From: Geosiphon pyriformis | Lineage: Eukaryota > Glomeromycota > Glomeromycetes > Archaeosporales > Geosiphonaceae | Reading direction: 5' to 3' | DNA: 64,000 nucleotides | Assembly (NCBI GenBank): GCA_016748015.1 | Contig: JAAOMT010000057.1 | Coordinates: 266,763 to 330,762, forward strand | In this document: in pieces, positions 1-10,575 of the stretch | Numbering within the stretch: the first letter of the stretch is position 1 | How the letters are laid out: each line of letters begins with the position of its first letter | The notes under the pieces: model-generated | Database searches by the model: none | Told to the model about the DNA's origin: nothing | What the model saw: only the letters and a program-made list of their open reading frames with translations | Program-made: the position numbers and the translations under genes

Positions 1-968
1 CCTTTTGGCTGGTGGTAATCTTGTTTCTGGTAATTCTAGGCATTTTGTTCGGGATGTGTTTAGATCTGTTCATCGTGTACATTGAGAAGTCAGTTTTGGC
101 TTCAAGATTCTGACAGGTGATTTGTTATCAGATATTGATTGGTTAAGTTCTTTCTTGGTGTGGCATCTGGACTTGCATATGGCTGCAGGCTTTATAAGCA
201 AATTTTTTGCTGGCTTGTGTACATATTTCATGAAAGCATTATATTATTAGCTGTCTGTTGCTGTTCAGAAGCAACTTTACTCTAGATATTATCCGAGTGT
301 ATTGTGTTTATTCTGTGGTGATGTAAAGGTTTCTAATCATGTTTTCTCTTGCAAAATTGATCTTCCTACCCATTGTCAGTTGTTAAATACTTATGCAGCT
401 TCTTGAGAGCTGCTTTCTGGTCTTTCTTATTCTTCTTCCTGTGTGTCTCAGCTTTTGTCATCTTGTACTTCTAATGTCTCTATATTTACATTCCTTTTCA
501 AAGAGTTTGTCTTTAAAGATTGGTTCTGAGAGGCTATGTCTGTTTTTTATGATCCCAAAATTGCGAGTTGGAAGATTGTAGATTTTGTATGTGCTTTCAG
601 TCTTAGTTTCAAGGATTGCATTTGGTTAGTTCATGCTAAATATCATGCCTTTATGGAAAGGAATAGATTAACTCCACCTGATGGTTTATTTCTTGTTTTG
701 ACTTCTGAATTGTCAGTGGGGTTGTTTGCTGGTGTTATTAGATTGCTTGGTATTGCTAATGCTTTTGGTGTTTACTTTGGTTTTCATAGATTTTGTTCAT
801 TCTTTTCTGGTATTGGTAATAATGTTTCAGTTCACATAGTTGCTTAGTATTGTTTTAATTAGTCTGAATGACTGGTTATGTGTAAAAAAAGCATGATTTG
901 TGCCTAGTTTAGATTAGTTATCTAATGTACTGTATTGGATTTTACTTGTTAAGCATTAATAAAAAAAA
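1..968 (+). mobile_element. LINE copy A, 3' part (cut by window start)
   Basis: This is the 3' end of a non-LTR retrotransposon: the end of the RNase H region, the C-terminal zinc-finger domain of ORF2, and the 3' UTR with an A-rich tail at about 955-968. It matches the ends of the copies at 10435, 17320 and 31895 in protein and 3' UTR. Its 5' end lies outside the window. Confidence 0.9.
2..847 (+). pseudogene. LINE ORF2 C-terminus, four nonsense codons
   Basis: C-terminal part of an ORF2 polyprotein: the SRHFVRDVFRSVH region after RNase H, a C-terminal finger reading CLFCGDVKVSNHVFSC (C-x2-C, then His and Cys), and the terminal domain ending in NNVSVHIVA. One frame runs from base 2 to the TAG at 845-847. 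It is broken by TGA at 83-85, TAG at 248-250, TGA at 404-406 and TGA at 527-529. Paralogues have Trp, Gln, Trp and Arg at those sites, so all four are explained by C:G to T:A changes. There is no frameshift. The product would be inactive; the intact family protein nicks target DNA and reverse transcribes the element RNA. Confidence 0.88.
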
Positions 969-2122
969 ACTGTTTTTTTTAAGATTAATATTAATTTTTA
1001 ATAAATATAATTAATTAAATTAAATAATATAATATATTGTTATGAGTAAGCTTGGTAGAGTATAATATTAATGTTTGGTGTTCTATATTTGAATAAGAAA
1101 GCTTGAGAAGTTTTTTTTGTTTAGTATAAAAAACAGAGTAAAATTATTAATTTTTAAAGATTTTTAATATATATGAATTTATTTATAGAGTTTTTTAGTT
1201 ATAAAATACAGAAATATAGTTTAATTGTTTGTAGTTGAATATATATAAGCTATTTTTTTAAGTTAGTTAAGTGCAGTTGCTAAAATTTAATATTGTCTTT
1301 TTACTTTTTTTAGTAAACTAACAAAATAGAATTAATATCTAAATCTAAGAAAAACTTTTTTTTTTATCAAACTATTATGAAGTTTTTTCTTAGGCAGTCA
1401 ATTTTTTTAATATTGCTACTCTATCAAAAAAAAATGAAAATTTAAAAATGAAAAAAATAAAAATAAAAGAAAAAAAAAATTTATTATTGTCAATTGTTAT
1501 GATCAAGAACAATTAGTAAGGTTCTAAAACTGTTTATGCTAAAAAAATTTGGCCTAAAATAAAAATAAAAAACATAATTAATTTAATTTTAACAACACAA
1601 ATTCTAAGTTTATATACAAATAAATTTAAATAATATTTTTATTTTAATTGTAAATATAAAAATATAGAGAAAATAAAATAAAAAAAATTTATCAATTTTT
1701 AAAGCTACGATATATTTTTTAGGAAATAAATTCTTATTTCTTGTCTGTTTTTTTTTATTTTTTAAAACTACTTATTTTTATATATTTTTTTTGGTTTTAT
1801 AAAATTGCCTTTGATTATTTGTTATTATTAATTATTACTTATTATTTTTGTTGTTGTTTTGTTTTTTTACACTATAACTAATTATTCTATATTATAACTA
1901 GCTATTTTATATTATTGGGTATTATTTTGTATTACTTTGAATTATTATATATTATTTTGTATTATTTTATATTATCATATTTTTTCTATATTATTATATT
2001 TTAATTACATTTTTTCAATAATTTTTGAATTGGTTTTTTTATTCCAATAATAACATATATAAAACAATAAATATTATTCAAAAAAACAGTTTTATAATAA
2101 ATATATAAAAACTTTTTAAAAA
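969..2122. other. AT-rich spacer without genes
   Basis: Long A and T runs and no supported coding region. Positions 1900-1990 hold a degenerate short repeat built on TATTAT/TTTGTATTA units. I see no RNA gene or recognisable element. Confidence 0.7.
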
Positions 2123-2132
2123 TATTAGAAAT
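2123..2132. repeat. Target-site duplication, left of LINE C
   Basis: TATTAGAAAT here is repeated exactly at 8944-8953, immediately beyond the 5' end of the minus-strand LINE. It marks the insertion made by target-primed reverse transcription. Confidence 0.75.
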
Positions 2133-2264
2133 TTTTTTTTTTTTACATTTATTGAGTGAAGTCCAAATACTACCTAATGCTATACATCAAATAATTGATC
2201 TAAATTAGGCATGAATCATGCACTTTCTACATGTGACTAGCCATTTAGGCCAATCAGAACAACA

Positions 2265-5200
2265 CTATACACCTATATAAACGGAAACTGCATTTAAAGC
2301 ACCAGAAACAAACAAACTAAAATTACGCAAACCAAATCTAACACCCAATGCATCGTCAATACCCAACAACCTGACAACCCCAGCCAAATACAAGGAAGAC
2401 AGACCAGAAATAGAAACTGGCATAGAACTGTTTCAAGGAATTAACTCATGTTTCTCCATAAAGGCACAATGTTTGATATGGACCAACCAAATCTCATCTC
2501 TAAAAGCTAGGCAAAAATTACGGACAAAGTCTACAATATTTGCACCAACAAGTTTTAGATTACCAAAAACAGAAACCACCTTAAAAAACCAATCATTAAA
2601 AACAAAGTCTTTGCATAGAGCAACACAGACCGTGGTGTCAAAAATGCATGAAGAAAGAGTTCGCAGCACATGAGAGAAAGGGCAATGAAGGCCAGAAATA
2701 CCTTCCCATTTAACTACAAAATTACCAAGCAGCCGATCACGACTAGCAAAGTCAAAATCACAGGAAAAGACATGGTCCGAGTCCTTTACACATCCACAAT
2801 ACAAACAAACCACACTAACTCCTATTATAAAGGCATTTGTAAATGACCACAGGCAGTCTACGATACAGAGCTTTCATAAGTATGTGCACAAACCAGCAGT
2901 CCATTTACTAGTGAAACCAGCAGCCATATGTGAATCAGGATGCCAAACAGAAGAAGACCTGTGCCAATCAATATCACTGAGCAATTTGTCAGTAACAACT
3001 CTGGTACCCAAACCAAAATCCCAACGTGAACAGTGAATGGACCAATAAATGTTATACACAAAATGCCTAGAATTACCCGAAACAGAACTACCACCAGCCA
3101 GGATAAACCACTTATCCAGCTGGAGGGAGGAAGAACAAAATCAGAAAGAGCTGCACAGCCAGCCAGTTCATCAGCCCGGTCATTACCTATAACACCAGAA
3201 TGTCTCTTAACTTTACACCAGCTGACATCCAACCTCTTAGCACAAACAAGATTAGCAATATGACAATGCTCTACCCAACAACTATTCCGAAAATTCGGAT
3301 GCACCAAACCCAATTCCGACCTGCAGACATCTAATGCAGCCTAACTATCCAAAAATAAGCAAACTTTGTTAACTGTAGGAACACACTCGAAAGCGAGTGC
3401 AATAGCTTGCAATTCTGCCAAAGTAAATGACAACAAACCCAAAACTTTAACATCCAAACTCATATTAATATCATCAAAAAAAACTGCTGCACCCAATTTA
3501 ACACTGAGAGTACCCAAACCAGCCAAGAATCTATTGGTATAAACTGAAAGGCTATTAGCATCCAATCCCAATAACCAATTACAAACCAAGTTAAAATCAG
3601 TGGATTCCAAGACATTAGGAGCAAAAGAAATGTCTATCAAACAGTCATGAACAGAAGAAGATGACTCCACACTACCAAGATAACCAACAGAAACACTAAA
3701 CCAATCAGGAATAGGGCCATGCAGATCCAGCTTTTTCCAATGCTTGAAAGTCTTCCAATCAAAAGCAAGACCATTGCGATGATGCAATTGTTCTACAAAG
3801 GCAATTCCATATCACCGAAGTGAGGAAAAACACTTAGAAAATTTCACCTCTCCAAGAACCAAAGACATGGAAATACCATAAGAGAATTGGAATACACTGG
3901 GGCCAAGACTACTAAAAGATAAACTGCAATTGGCAAAAATACAAACCACACCTGCCAGAAAATTGTTCGAGAGATTCAAATTTAAACGAGCCAAGAAGAC
4001 CAAAGGGTGCACAGGACGCCAGCTCAGAGTTTGTAAATCATGAGACTTATGGAGAAACAAACAACCCAGGATTCTAACAGCATTGGCAAAACACATTATG
4101 GACACCAATTTACTCTCAGCCTGAATCTGTTCAAAAGGTTTTAAGCCATAAAAGGAGGGGTGATGAAAAGCATCATTGGGGAAGTCCAAAGAAAGACCTG
4201 CTTTGGATTTGAAGTCTTTACGAATCAAAGCATCCCATTTACAGCAAACACTAAGGGAAACAAAACTAAACTGCATTCTATAACTGACGATGGGGTGAAG
4301 AACCGCTGAAACCAAATATAAGAACTGCTTATTAGAGATGGCTTTCTTCAGGACGAAATTGGTGAAAAACTGGACTTTCAAATGCACCTTGGCCAAACTG
4401 GGCTTTAACAAACCACCCGTAGACAGAAAAATGCCCAAATACCAGTGAGGTTCTTCTTTCTTGGCAATAGAAATAGGTGCACCACTGATTGTCAGAAAGA
4501 GGCTTACAACCCTGCAGTTAATGGGAATAGCCACTGTCTTATCATTGTTTATTGAAATATTATTAATTCTAAAAAATTCACTAGCAACATTGAGAATGTG
4601 TTGTGTTGCAGTCTGACTGCTGCCAACCCAAATTGTATTGTCCACAAAAGCACCAGCAGCAAAGAAAGAGAAAAAACCAGCTTGAGATTCAACACGGCCA
4701 GTCTTAGCAATGAAATGAAAATTCAACCTATATCCACAAAATTCTTCTTGCCTCTTAACTTCACACAAAAGAGAATCATAAAATATACGCCAGAGAAGAG
4801 GTAAGAACACTTCCCCTTGATCGAGACCATCATGGACTTAATAACTATCAGTTAAGCCAAAGTTAGTCATTATTCTGTTGACTCGGTTATTGTGAATGCC
4901 ACCAAAAAATTGAATAAATCTGCCACACATTTTAATCCTAATCAGACTCCTTTTTAAATGCTCCCAGCCAACAGAATTATAAGCCTTCTTCATGTCCTGC
5001 AATACCAACCAAAGCTCACGGTTCTTCTCTAGAACATCCTCGACCACAGAACCGACAGCAAAGATAGGAGACTGTGTCATTATACCTTTCAAAACAGAAA
5101 AATTGTCTCCGCGGAGAATGTTGTGAGTACTGCATGCCAAAGAAATTCTGTCTGAGAGGATTTTTGAAAGGATCTTACAAGTGGTTTCAATCAAAGCAAT

Positions 5201-6951
5201 GGGTTGAGTGTTCGTAAGAACTTCCTTCCACTCATAAGGTTTGGGGATCATAGACACCCAGGCTTCCTTCTAAGGACCAAGAACTGACTCACGGAGCAAA
5301 CAAAAGTTTAAGAGCACCAACAACATATTCAGAACTGATCCGTCACAATGCTTCCAAAGCTTGTTTGAAATACTAGACAAACCAGCAGTCTTATCATTAG
5401 GCAAGTCCGATACAACACCAAACAACTTAACAGAATTAATGGGGTCCATTATTCTCGAAAATGCATCATCAAATACATACTTCAAGGGTTGATACTGGTG
5501 ACACCAATCAGCAGAGACATCAGTGACCAACACACATTTCCTGGTCCAGCCTTCCATAATAACATTTACCTTAGATTTAACTAAACTAGATTCCAAAACC
5601 AGTTCATCATCGGCAACCAAGTGATCCAATACCACCTTGTGAAAGGGGCGCTCCAGCACACTCCTAATTGTATGATCTTTATTCACCTCAAAACTTTCCA
5701 TCCTCCTACTAACTGCTGACCTAATATGAGATTCTTTAGCATGCTTTGACTCGGACAATTTAGAGGAATGATACAACTTCCTAACCTGAACAAAATGGAT
5801 CTTATGACCTCAAAATGTGACTTTGAAAGAAAAAGAGACTCAACCACAGAAGCATTTGTAGTGTCCAATGAGTTCTACGTACCCAATAATGCAACAAATT
5901 TCTCAGAGGAAACCAAACGTGATGTTTTAACTAGCTTAGACACCAAAAGTTCTAACTTGTGAAACTTAGAAGATTCCTTAGTAAACACATTATCATAACC
6001 CTTGAACCATTTTTTTTTGAAAACATCATTTGCTGATAAGCACACAATTTTGCAGATGACATTCCACATAGCATCTAGATCCAGAAACAATAGAGCAGCA
6101 TCAAACTTGCACTTCAACATTGCCATGGTGGCAGTAGAAAATTCCTTGAATGCAGTCCATTTGGCAGTCATAGCATCCTTAAAATTGAACTTCCAATGAT
6201 TCTTATTCACTTGTTTGCAAAGGGACATCAAATTAACATCCAAAAGACCACCCAGGCCCACGAAAACAGTAACAGCCCTATGATCAGTATCAAAATATTT
6301 ATCAACCCCGGTCACACTACAATCTAAGATTGTGTTGACCAAACTTGATAACACAAACACATAATCAATAGTCTTGGCCACTCCTCGAGAATTGGTCCAA
6401 GTCGTATTCTTTCTAAACAAGCTCCCTCCCAAGGCATTGACCAAACCCAAATTAAAACATTTCTTAAAACTAACACACCTGCGAGAGCCATTTTTATTGA
6501 AATCACTGCCCAATATCACAAAAAAGAATTTATTAACAGCTTTAGCAATCAAAAAATTTATCTCATCTGCTTGTGAGAAGCACGCAGATACTGAAGCACC
6601 AGCATACAAACCCAGAATCAATACTGAAAGCCTATTTTTGAAAAGCAGCTTGACAGATAAAAGACGACCAGGAATCTCAAAAACTTTACATACATGTTTT
6701 GCCAGAGCATTGTTCATAATGATTGCCACACCAGAACCAAGGTAACCAGAATCCAAACCAAAAACAAAGACCTGAACACTATCAAATTTATTAGCAATCC
6801 AAGGCTGAACCTTATCTTTTAACTTTGTCTCAATAACAATTGAAACCAAATTGTTCATATCTCTGTGCCAATGTATAATGTCCTCTTGCTTTGCTGAATT
6901 GTTCATTTCCCTGACATTACACGTGACAATTTTCCATACTAAATCATTCAT
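2265..6951 (-). pseudogene. LINE ORF2: APE endonuclease, RT, RNase H (broken)
   Basis: The ATG at 6951-6949 overlaps the ORF1 stop. Domains in order: APE-type endonuclease (ETKL, GSDFNK in place of GGDFNE, DTDH) in 6951-6290; reverse transcriptase with NTQPIAL, the motif A block DMKKAYNSV and motif C FVDN at about 5260-4600; RNase H with the ELQAIALAFE and GNDRADELAG blocks at 3560-3150; a C-terminal finger CLYCGCVKDSDHVFSC at about 2810-2760. The frame changes at least twice (about 5870-5780 and 2860-2810). Stops include Trp to TAG at about 5270. The second catalytic Asp of motif C is Asn (codon 4639-4637). The product would be dead. Confidence 0.9.
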
Positions 6952-8793
6952 TGAGAAACAAAAAAAATTGCAGAACCTGAGCCAGCACATATCTGATCTA
7001 ACTTCTCCAATACCGAACAAACCAAAGCTTCAAGAGCCATCAATTTCAACTCCAAACAGCCCATTTTCGAAGTCAAGATTTTCGAACTACTCAAACCCAA
7101 ACTTGAGACACCAGAGGAAACTGAGGAAAGAGGTAAAACCGCAGACTTAGATTTATCTAAAACCATATCCAAACCAAATTTTACATCAACCAAACCAGGG
7201 ACAATCAAGGACTGAAAGGAGGAGGCAAGAGCCAAGGGGACCAAGTTTAAATTGTCAAGTGTGTCAATAATACCAGACACCTTATCTGTGAGAAGTTCCA
7301 AAGAGTGCTCCAAAGAAGCAAGATGAGTTTCCAAAAATGAACTAACAGGATCCGCAGGAGATGAGTGACCAACCACACCTGAGGCACCAGAAGAAGAGCC
7401 AAGACCAGGACCAGAACCAAAGTGAAAACCATTAGATGAAGATACCAAAGAGACAACCTGGGCCCATGATTTGCCACCAAATGCAGCTGGTCTAGAAATA
7501 GGCACACTTTTTTTTGCATACAACTTGGCCAACTGAAGGCAATTCTCATCAGAGACAACCCTTTTAAATGACTTGGAAAGAGCAAGAGGAGTTAAGGTTA
7601 CAGCATCACACTCCAGCACAGAATAATCAAGTTTCCCATACTGTTCACACCGAACCATGTCCAATCTAACCCAAGACAGTTTCACTCCACCAAAAATAGG
7701 CTTCGTATAAAATGCAGACTCTAATACCTCATCATTCTCAAAACAAACCACAGCACAATGAACCCTATTACCAGTGTCTAAGGATCGATTTATAACACAA
7801 GTTTTCCCACCAGCTCTCACCAAAAGATTGCCAAGATCATGAGCCATTGTTTCCACTGGCAAAGTAAACAAAAGTGCCCTATACCAATCTCTAGATGCCC
7901 ATGTCTCACAATCCCTCACAGCTTTGACCATGCACACTGAATCTTTCCCGATTAAGAATGACCACTTAGCTGCCAACTGATCTGCCTGACTCGATTCGGC
8001 AAACTCCACTACAGCCTTCTGCCACAGCCCAATGAGTTGCAATCAGATTGACACCACTTGACCAAATTCAGATACTGTGGCAACAATCATTTCTTTTGGC
8101 ATATCTATGAGAATTTCCTTGATTACTACAGCCCAATCTGAGTGAATTCCTTGTCTCTTAAGATCGCTGTTTACTATGATGTTATTTTCTTTGGCCAATA
8201 ACACGGTCTTTTCCATGCTTTCTAATAAAGTAAACGTTGATCAGATGATCCCTTCAAATTTTGAGGGGATAGTGGCCCCCCCCCCCAAAACCATTGATTC
8301 CTGAAAATAATTTCCTTATGACTTGAGTTTTAGCCATTGCCAATTTCCCTTCTACAGCCGAAAGATTAATGTCCAAAGTGAATGATTTTTTTACAGCCAC
8401 TTCCACTTGAATTTTAATGATTTTGGGATCCACCCACATCCTATCCAAAGAGAAAGACTTACAGGGAGGAAGGAAAACTTCTTCTTCTTCCTCCATGTCA
8501 TAAATAATAGAGCCAAAAGGGGAGCCAACAGTTGCACTATTATTGAAATGCTTGGCTTGAGGCGTATTCATCTTGGAATCAAGTACTTTTTCACCTTTGG
8601 AAGCTTCTCCATTAATATCCATGCCATTAAACTGCCCGACCACATGACCAGACCCACCACTTTCGAGAGTTGCACCACTACTTGAAAGCTTAGCACCACC
8701 GGGAGGTTTCTTGATTTTATGACCTGAACCACCACCAACCAAACCAGTGGTCGAAATTCTGGTTGACCTTCTCTTAACACTAGGACCACTCAT
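6948..8793 (-). pseudogene. LINE ORF1: RNA-binding protein with zinc knuckle (broken)
   Basis: Starts at the ATG at 8793 (MSGPSVKRRS). The N-terminal part is Ser/Gly-rich and basic, followed by an acidic MEEEEEV stretch, a conserved KSFTLDINLSAVEGK block, an RRM-like region (LIGLWQKAVVEF...WSFLIGKDSV) and a degenerate CCHC knuckle reading CEQYGKLDYSVLEC. Cys-2 and the His of the knuckle are both Tyr here. An 11-G run (C run 8276-8286) replaces GGAGGGG of the sister copy and shifts the frame. A TGA follows at about 8247-8244. The frame ends in TGA at 6950-6948, inside the ATG of ORF2. In intact elements ORF1 packages element RNA. Confidence 0.88.
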
Positions 8794-8885
8794 AATAGTA
8801 GCTAGACTAACAACAAAAGGGTTTGTTTTTTGTGAAATAGTAGAAGACAGTATATAAAAAACAGAAAAACTTCTTTCAAAATTTT

Positions 8886-8911
8886 GACTCTTTTTTAAGA
8901 ATTTGGGATGA
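8886..8911 (-). promoter_or_regulatory. Conserved LINE 5' UTR block
   Basis: The complement reads CCCAAATTC(T/C)TAAAAAAGAGT. The same block lies at 10462-10483 and 31929-31950 in the other two copies of this subfamily, about 95-115 bases upstream of the ORF1 start. Such conservation in otherwise fast-decaying noncoding DNA suggests an internal promoter or RNA element. The role is not shown. Confidence 0.5.
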
Positions 8912-8943
8912 AGAAGAGAAAGCAGTTTTCCTTTTATAAATTT

Positions 8944-8953
8944 TATTAGAAAT
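8944..8953. repeat. Target-site duplication, right of LINE C
   Basis: Exact copy of TATTAGAAAT at 2123-2132. Confidence 0.75.
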
Positions 8954-9639
8954 AATATATAATTAAATATATTTTTATTATATAATTAGCTTTTTTATTA
9001 TTTAAAATATTTAAATAATTTTTAATTTTAATTTAATTTATTTTCAAATTTTTTTTATAAAAATTTTATGTTTTTTAATTTAATATTATTTTAAAAATTA
9101 AAATATTTTAATTTTGTTTTATATATATAAATAACTAAATTATTAATTAATAATATAATTATTATTTTTAAAAACATATTTTAAAATAAGTATTAATAAT
9201 ATTAATTTGAAAATTTTTACTTAGATTTTATAATTAATATTTTTAAAAAAACAGTTATATTATTAGTTATAATATTTATTATATTTAATAAAAAGTTAAA
9301 TTTAATATTATAATTGTGCAAACTTTATTAAGAAATATTAATTAAATTCAATTTTTTTTAATCTAATATTTAAACTTTTATATAACTATTAGAGATATAA
9401 GTAAAAGTATAATAAATTTGTGTTTTTTTTTATAAATATTTGTTTATTATTATTTATAAATACTTGTATAATAAAAAGTATTTTAGTATTTTGTGTTTAT
9501 ACTATAAAAAAATAGAGTTTTAATTGTTTTTTCTTTTGTAAAACTAATTTTAAATTTATATATGGTATTGTAAAAGTCTATATTAAATATAAATTAGTTA
9601 TTATTATATGTTTTATAATTGTTATTATTATATATATTA
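8954..9639. other. AT-rich spacer without genes
   Basis: Almost only A and T, with no supported coding region. It could be the continuation of the decayed LINE at 9640-10130, but I cannot align it by eye. Confidence 0.6.
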
Positions 9640-10130
9640 AATAATATTTTATATACTGTGTTAATAAAAGTTTTATTTTTAAGAATTAATATAAGAAAAC
9701 TTTTTTTGTCTTTAGAGATTCCAAAATAATTGCTAACAGAATTGTAAATTTTGTGTATAATTTGAAAATTACTTATTATAATAAAATATGATTAATTTAA
9801 TTTAAGTACAAAGTATTTATAAAAAAAATAGTTTAATACTTTGTAATAGTTTTATGTTTTTTGTTATTTAAGATTTCTTATTTTTATTTTTTAATAATAT
9901 TATAATACTGTTTAAAATTGTTAAACATTTTGGTATTTGTTTTAAAATTCATAAATTGTGCTCATTTTTGCAAATGTTAATAATGCTGTTTGTATTATAA
10001 TATTGTTTTAATTAGTCTAAATAACTAGTTATATATAGAAAGTATATGATATATATTTAATTTAGATCATTTAATTTAATGTATTGTATTAAGTTGTGTT
10101 TAAGTCTTATTTATAAAAAAAATTAATTAT
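9640..10130 (+). mobile_element. Ultra-decayed LINE 3' end (copy D)
   Basis: Although it looks like spacer, this stretch lines up with the end of copy A. GATTCCAAAATAATTGCTAA near 9718 matches GATCCCAAAATTGCGAGTTG near 550. TTGTAAATTTTGTGTATAAT matches TTGTAGATTTTGTATGTGCT. The 3' UTR block AATTTAGATCATTTAATTTA at about 10060 matches the family block CTAGTTTAGATCATTT. Most differences are C to T or G to A. No reading frame survives. Confidence 0.7.
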
Positions 10131-10423
10131 ATAAAAAAGCTTAAACATTAAATTAAAATGTTAAAATCTTTAAAACAATATTATATTTTTCTAAATAAAT
10201 AACATATTTAATAAAATAATAAAAAATTAAAATTTTAAAACTTAATACTTTTATTTTTTAAAATTTTTTTAATTTGATTTATAAAAACAATACTCAATTT
10301 TTTTAACTATTTAAATATATTTATAAAATACCAATTTATTTTAAAAAATAAATATTAATATTTTTTATAACAAAACTTAAATTTTTAACCAAATTTATTA
10401 TATTTATTAAAAACCAATTAACA

Positions 10424-10434
10424 AAATTTTTCAA
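10424..10434. repeat. Target-site duplication, left of LINE E
   Basis: AAATTTTTCAA is repeated exactly at 17240-17250, directly after the A-rich tail of the element. Confidence 0.65.
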
Positions 10435-10461
10435 AAAAATAAAACTTCTTTCTCTCTTTCG

Positions 10462-10483
10462 TCCCAAATTCCTAAAAAAGAGT
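10462..10483 (+). promoter_or_regulatory. Conserved LINE 5' UTR block
   Basis: TCCCAAATTCCTAAAAAAGA, near-identical to the blocks at 8886-8911 (minus strand) and 31929-31950. It lies about 95 bases upstream of the ORF1 start position. Confidence 0.5.
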
Positions 10484-10575
10484 CAAATTTTGAAAGAAGC
10501 TTTTTTCTGTTTTGCATACTGTCTTCCACTATTTTCCAAAAAACAAACCCCTTTGTTGTTGAACCAGCTGTTACT

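Larger units (their letters stand above)
2133..8943 (-). mobile_element. Full-length LINE copy C
   Basis: A complete 6.8 kb non-LTR retrotransposon on the minus strand. The 3' tail reads as a T run at 2133-2144. It is followed by the family 3' UTR, ORF2 (6951 down to 2265), ORF1 (8793 down to 6948) and a 5' UTR ending near 8943. The exact 10 bp duplication on both sides fixes both ends. It carries frameshifts and nonsense codons and cannot be autonomous now. Confidence 0.9.

Noticed and set aside
1900-1990. CRISPR-like or satellite array
   Set aside because: The units are degenerate short A/T motifs without unique spacers or constant length.
2473-2673. Plus-strand frames within the minus-strand LINE
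   Set aside because: They are antisense shadows; conserved RT and RNase H motifs are only on the minus strand.
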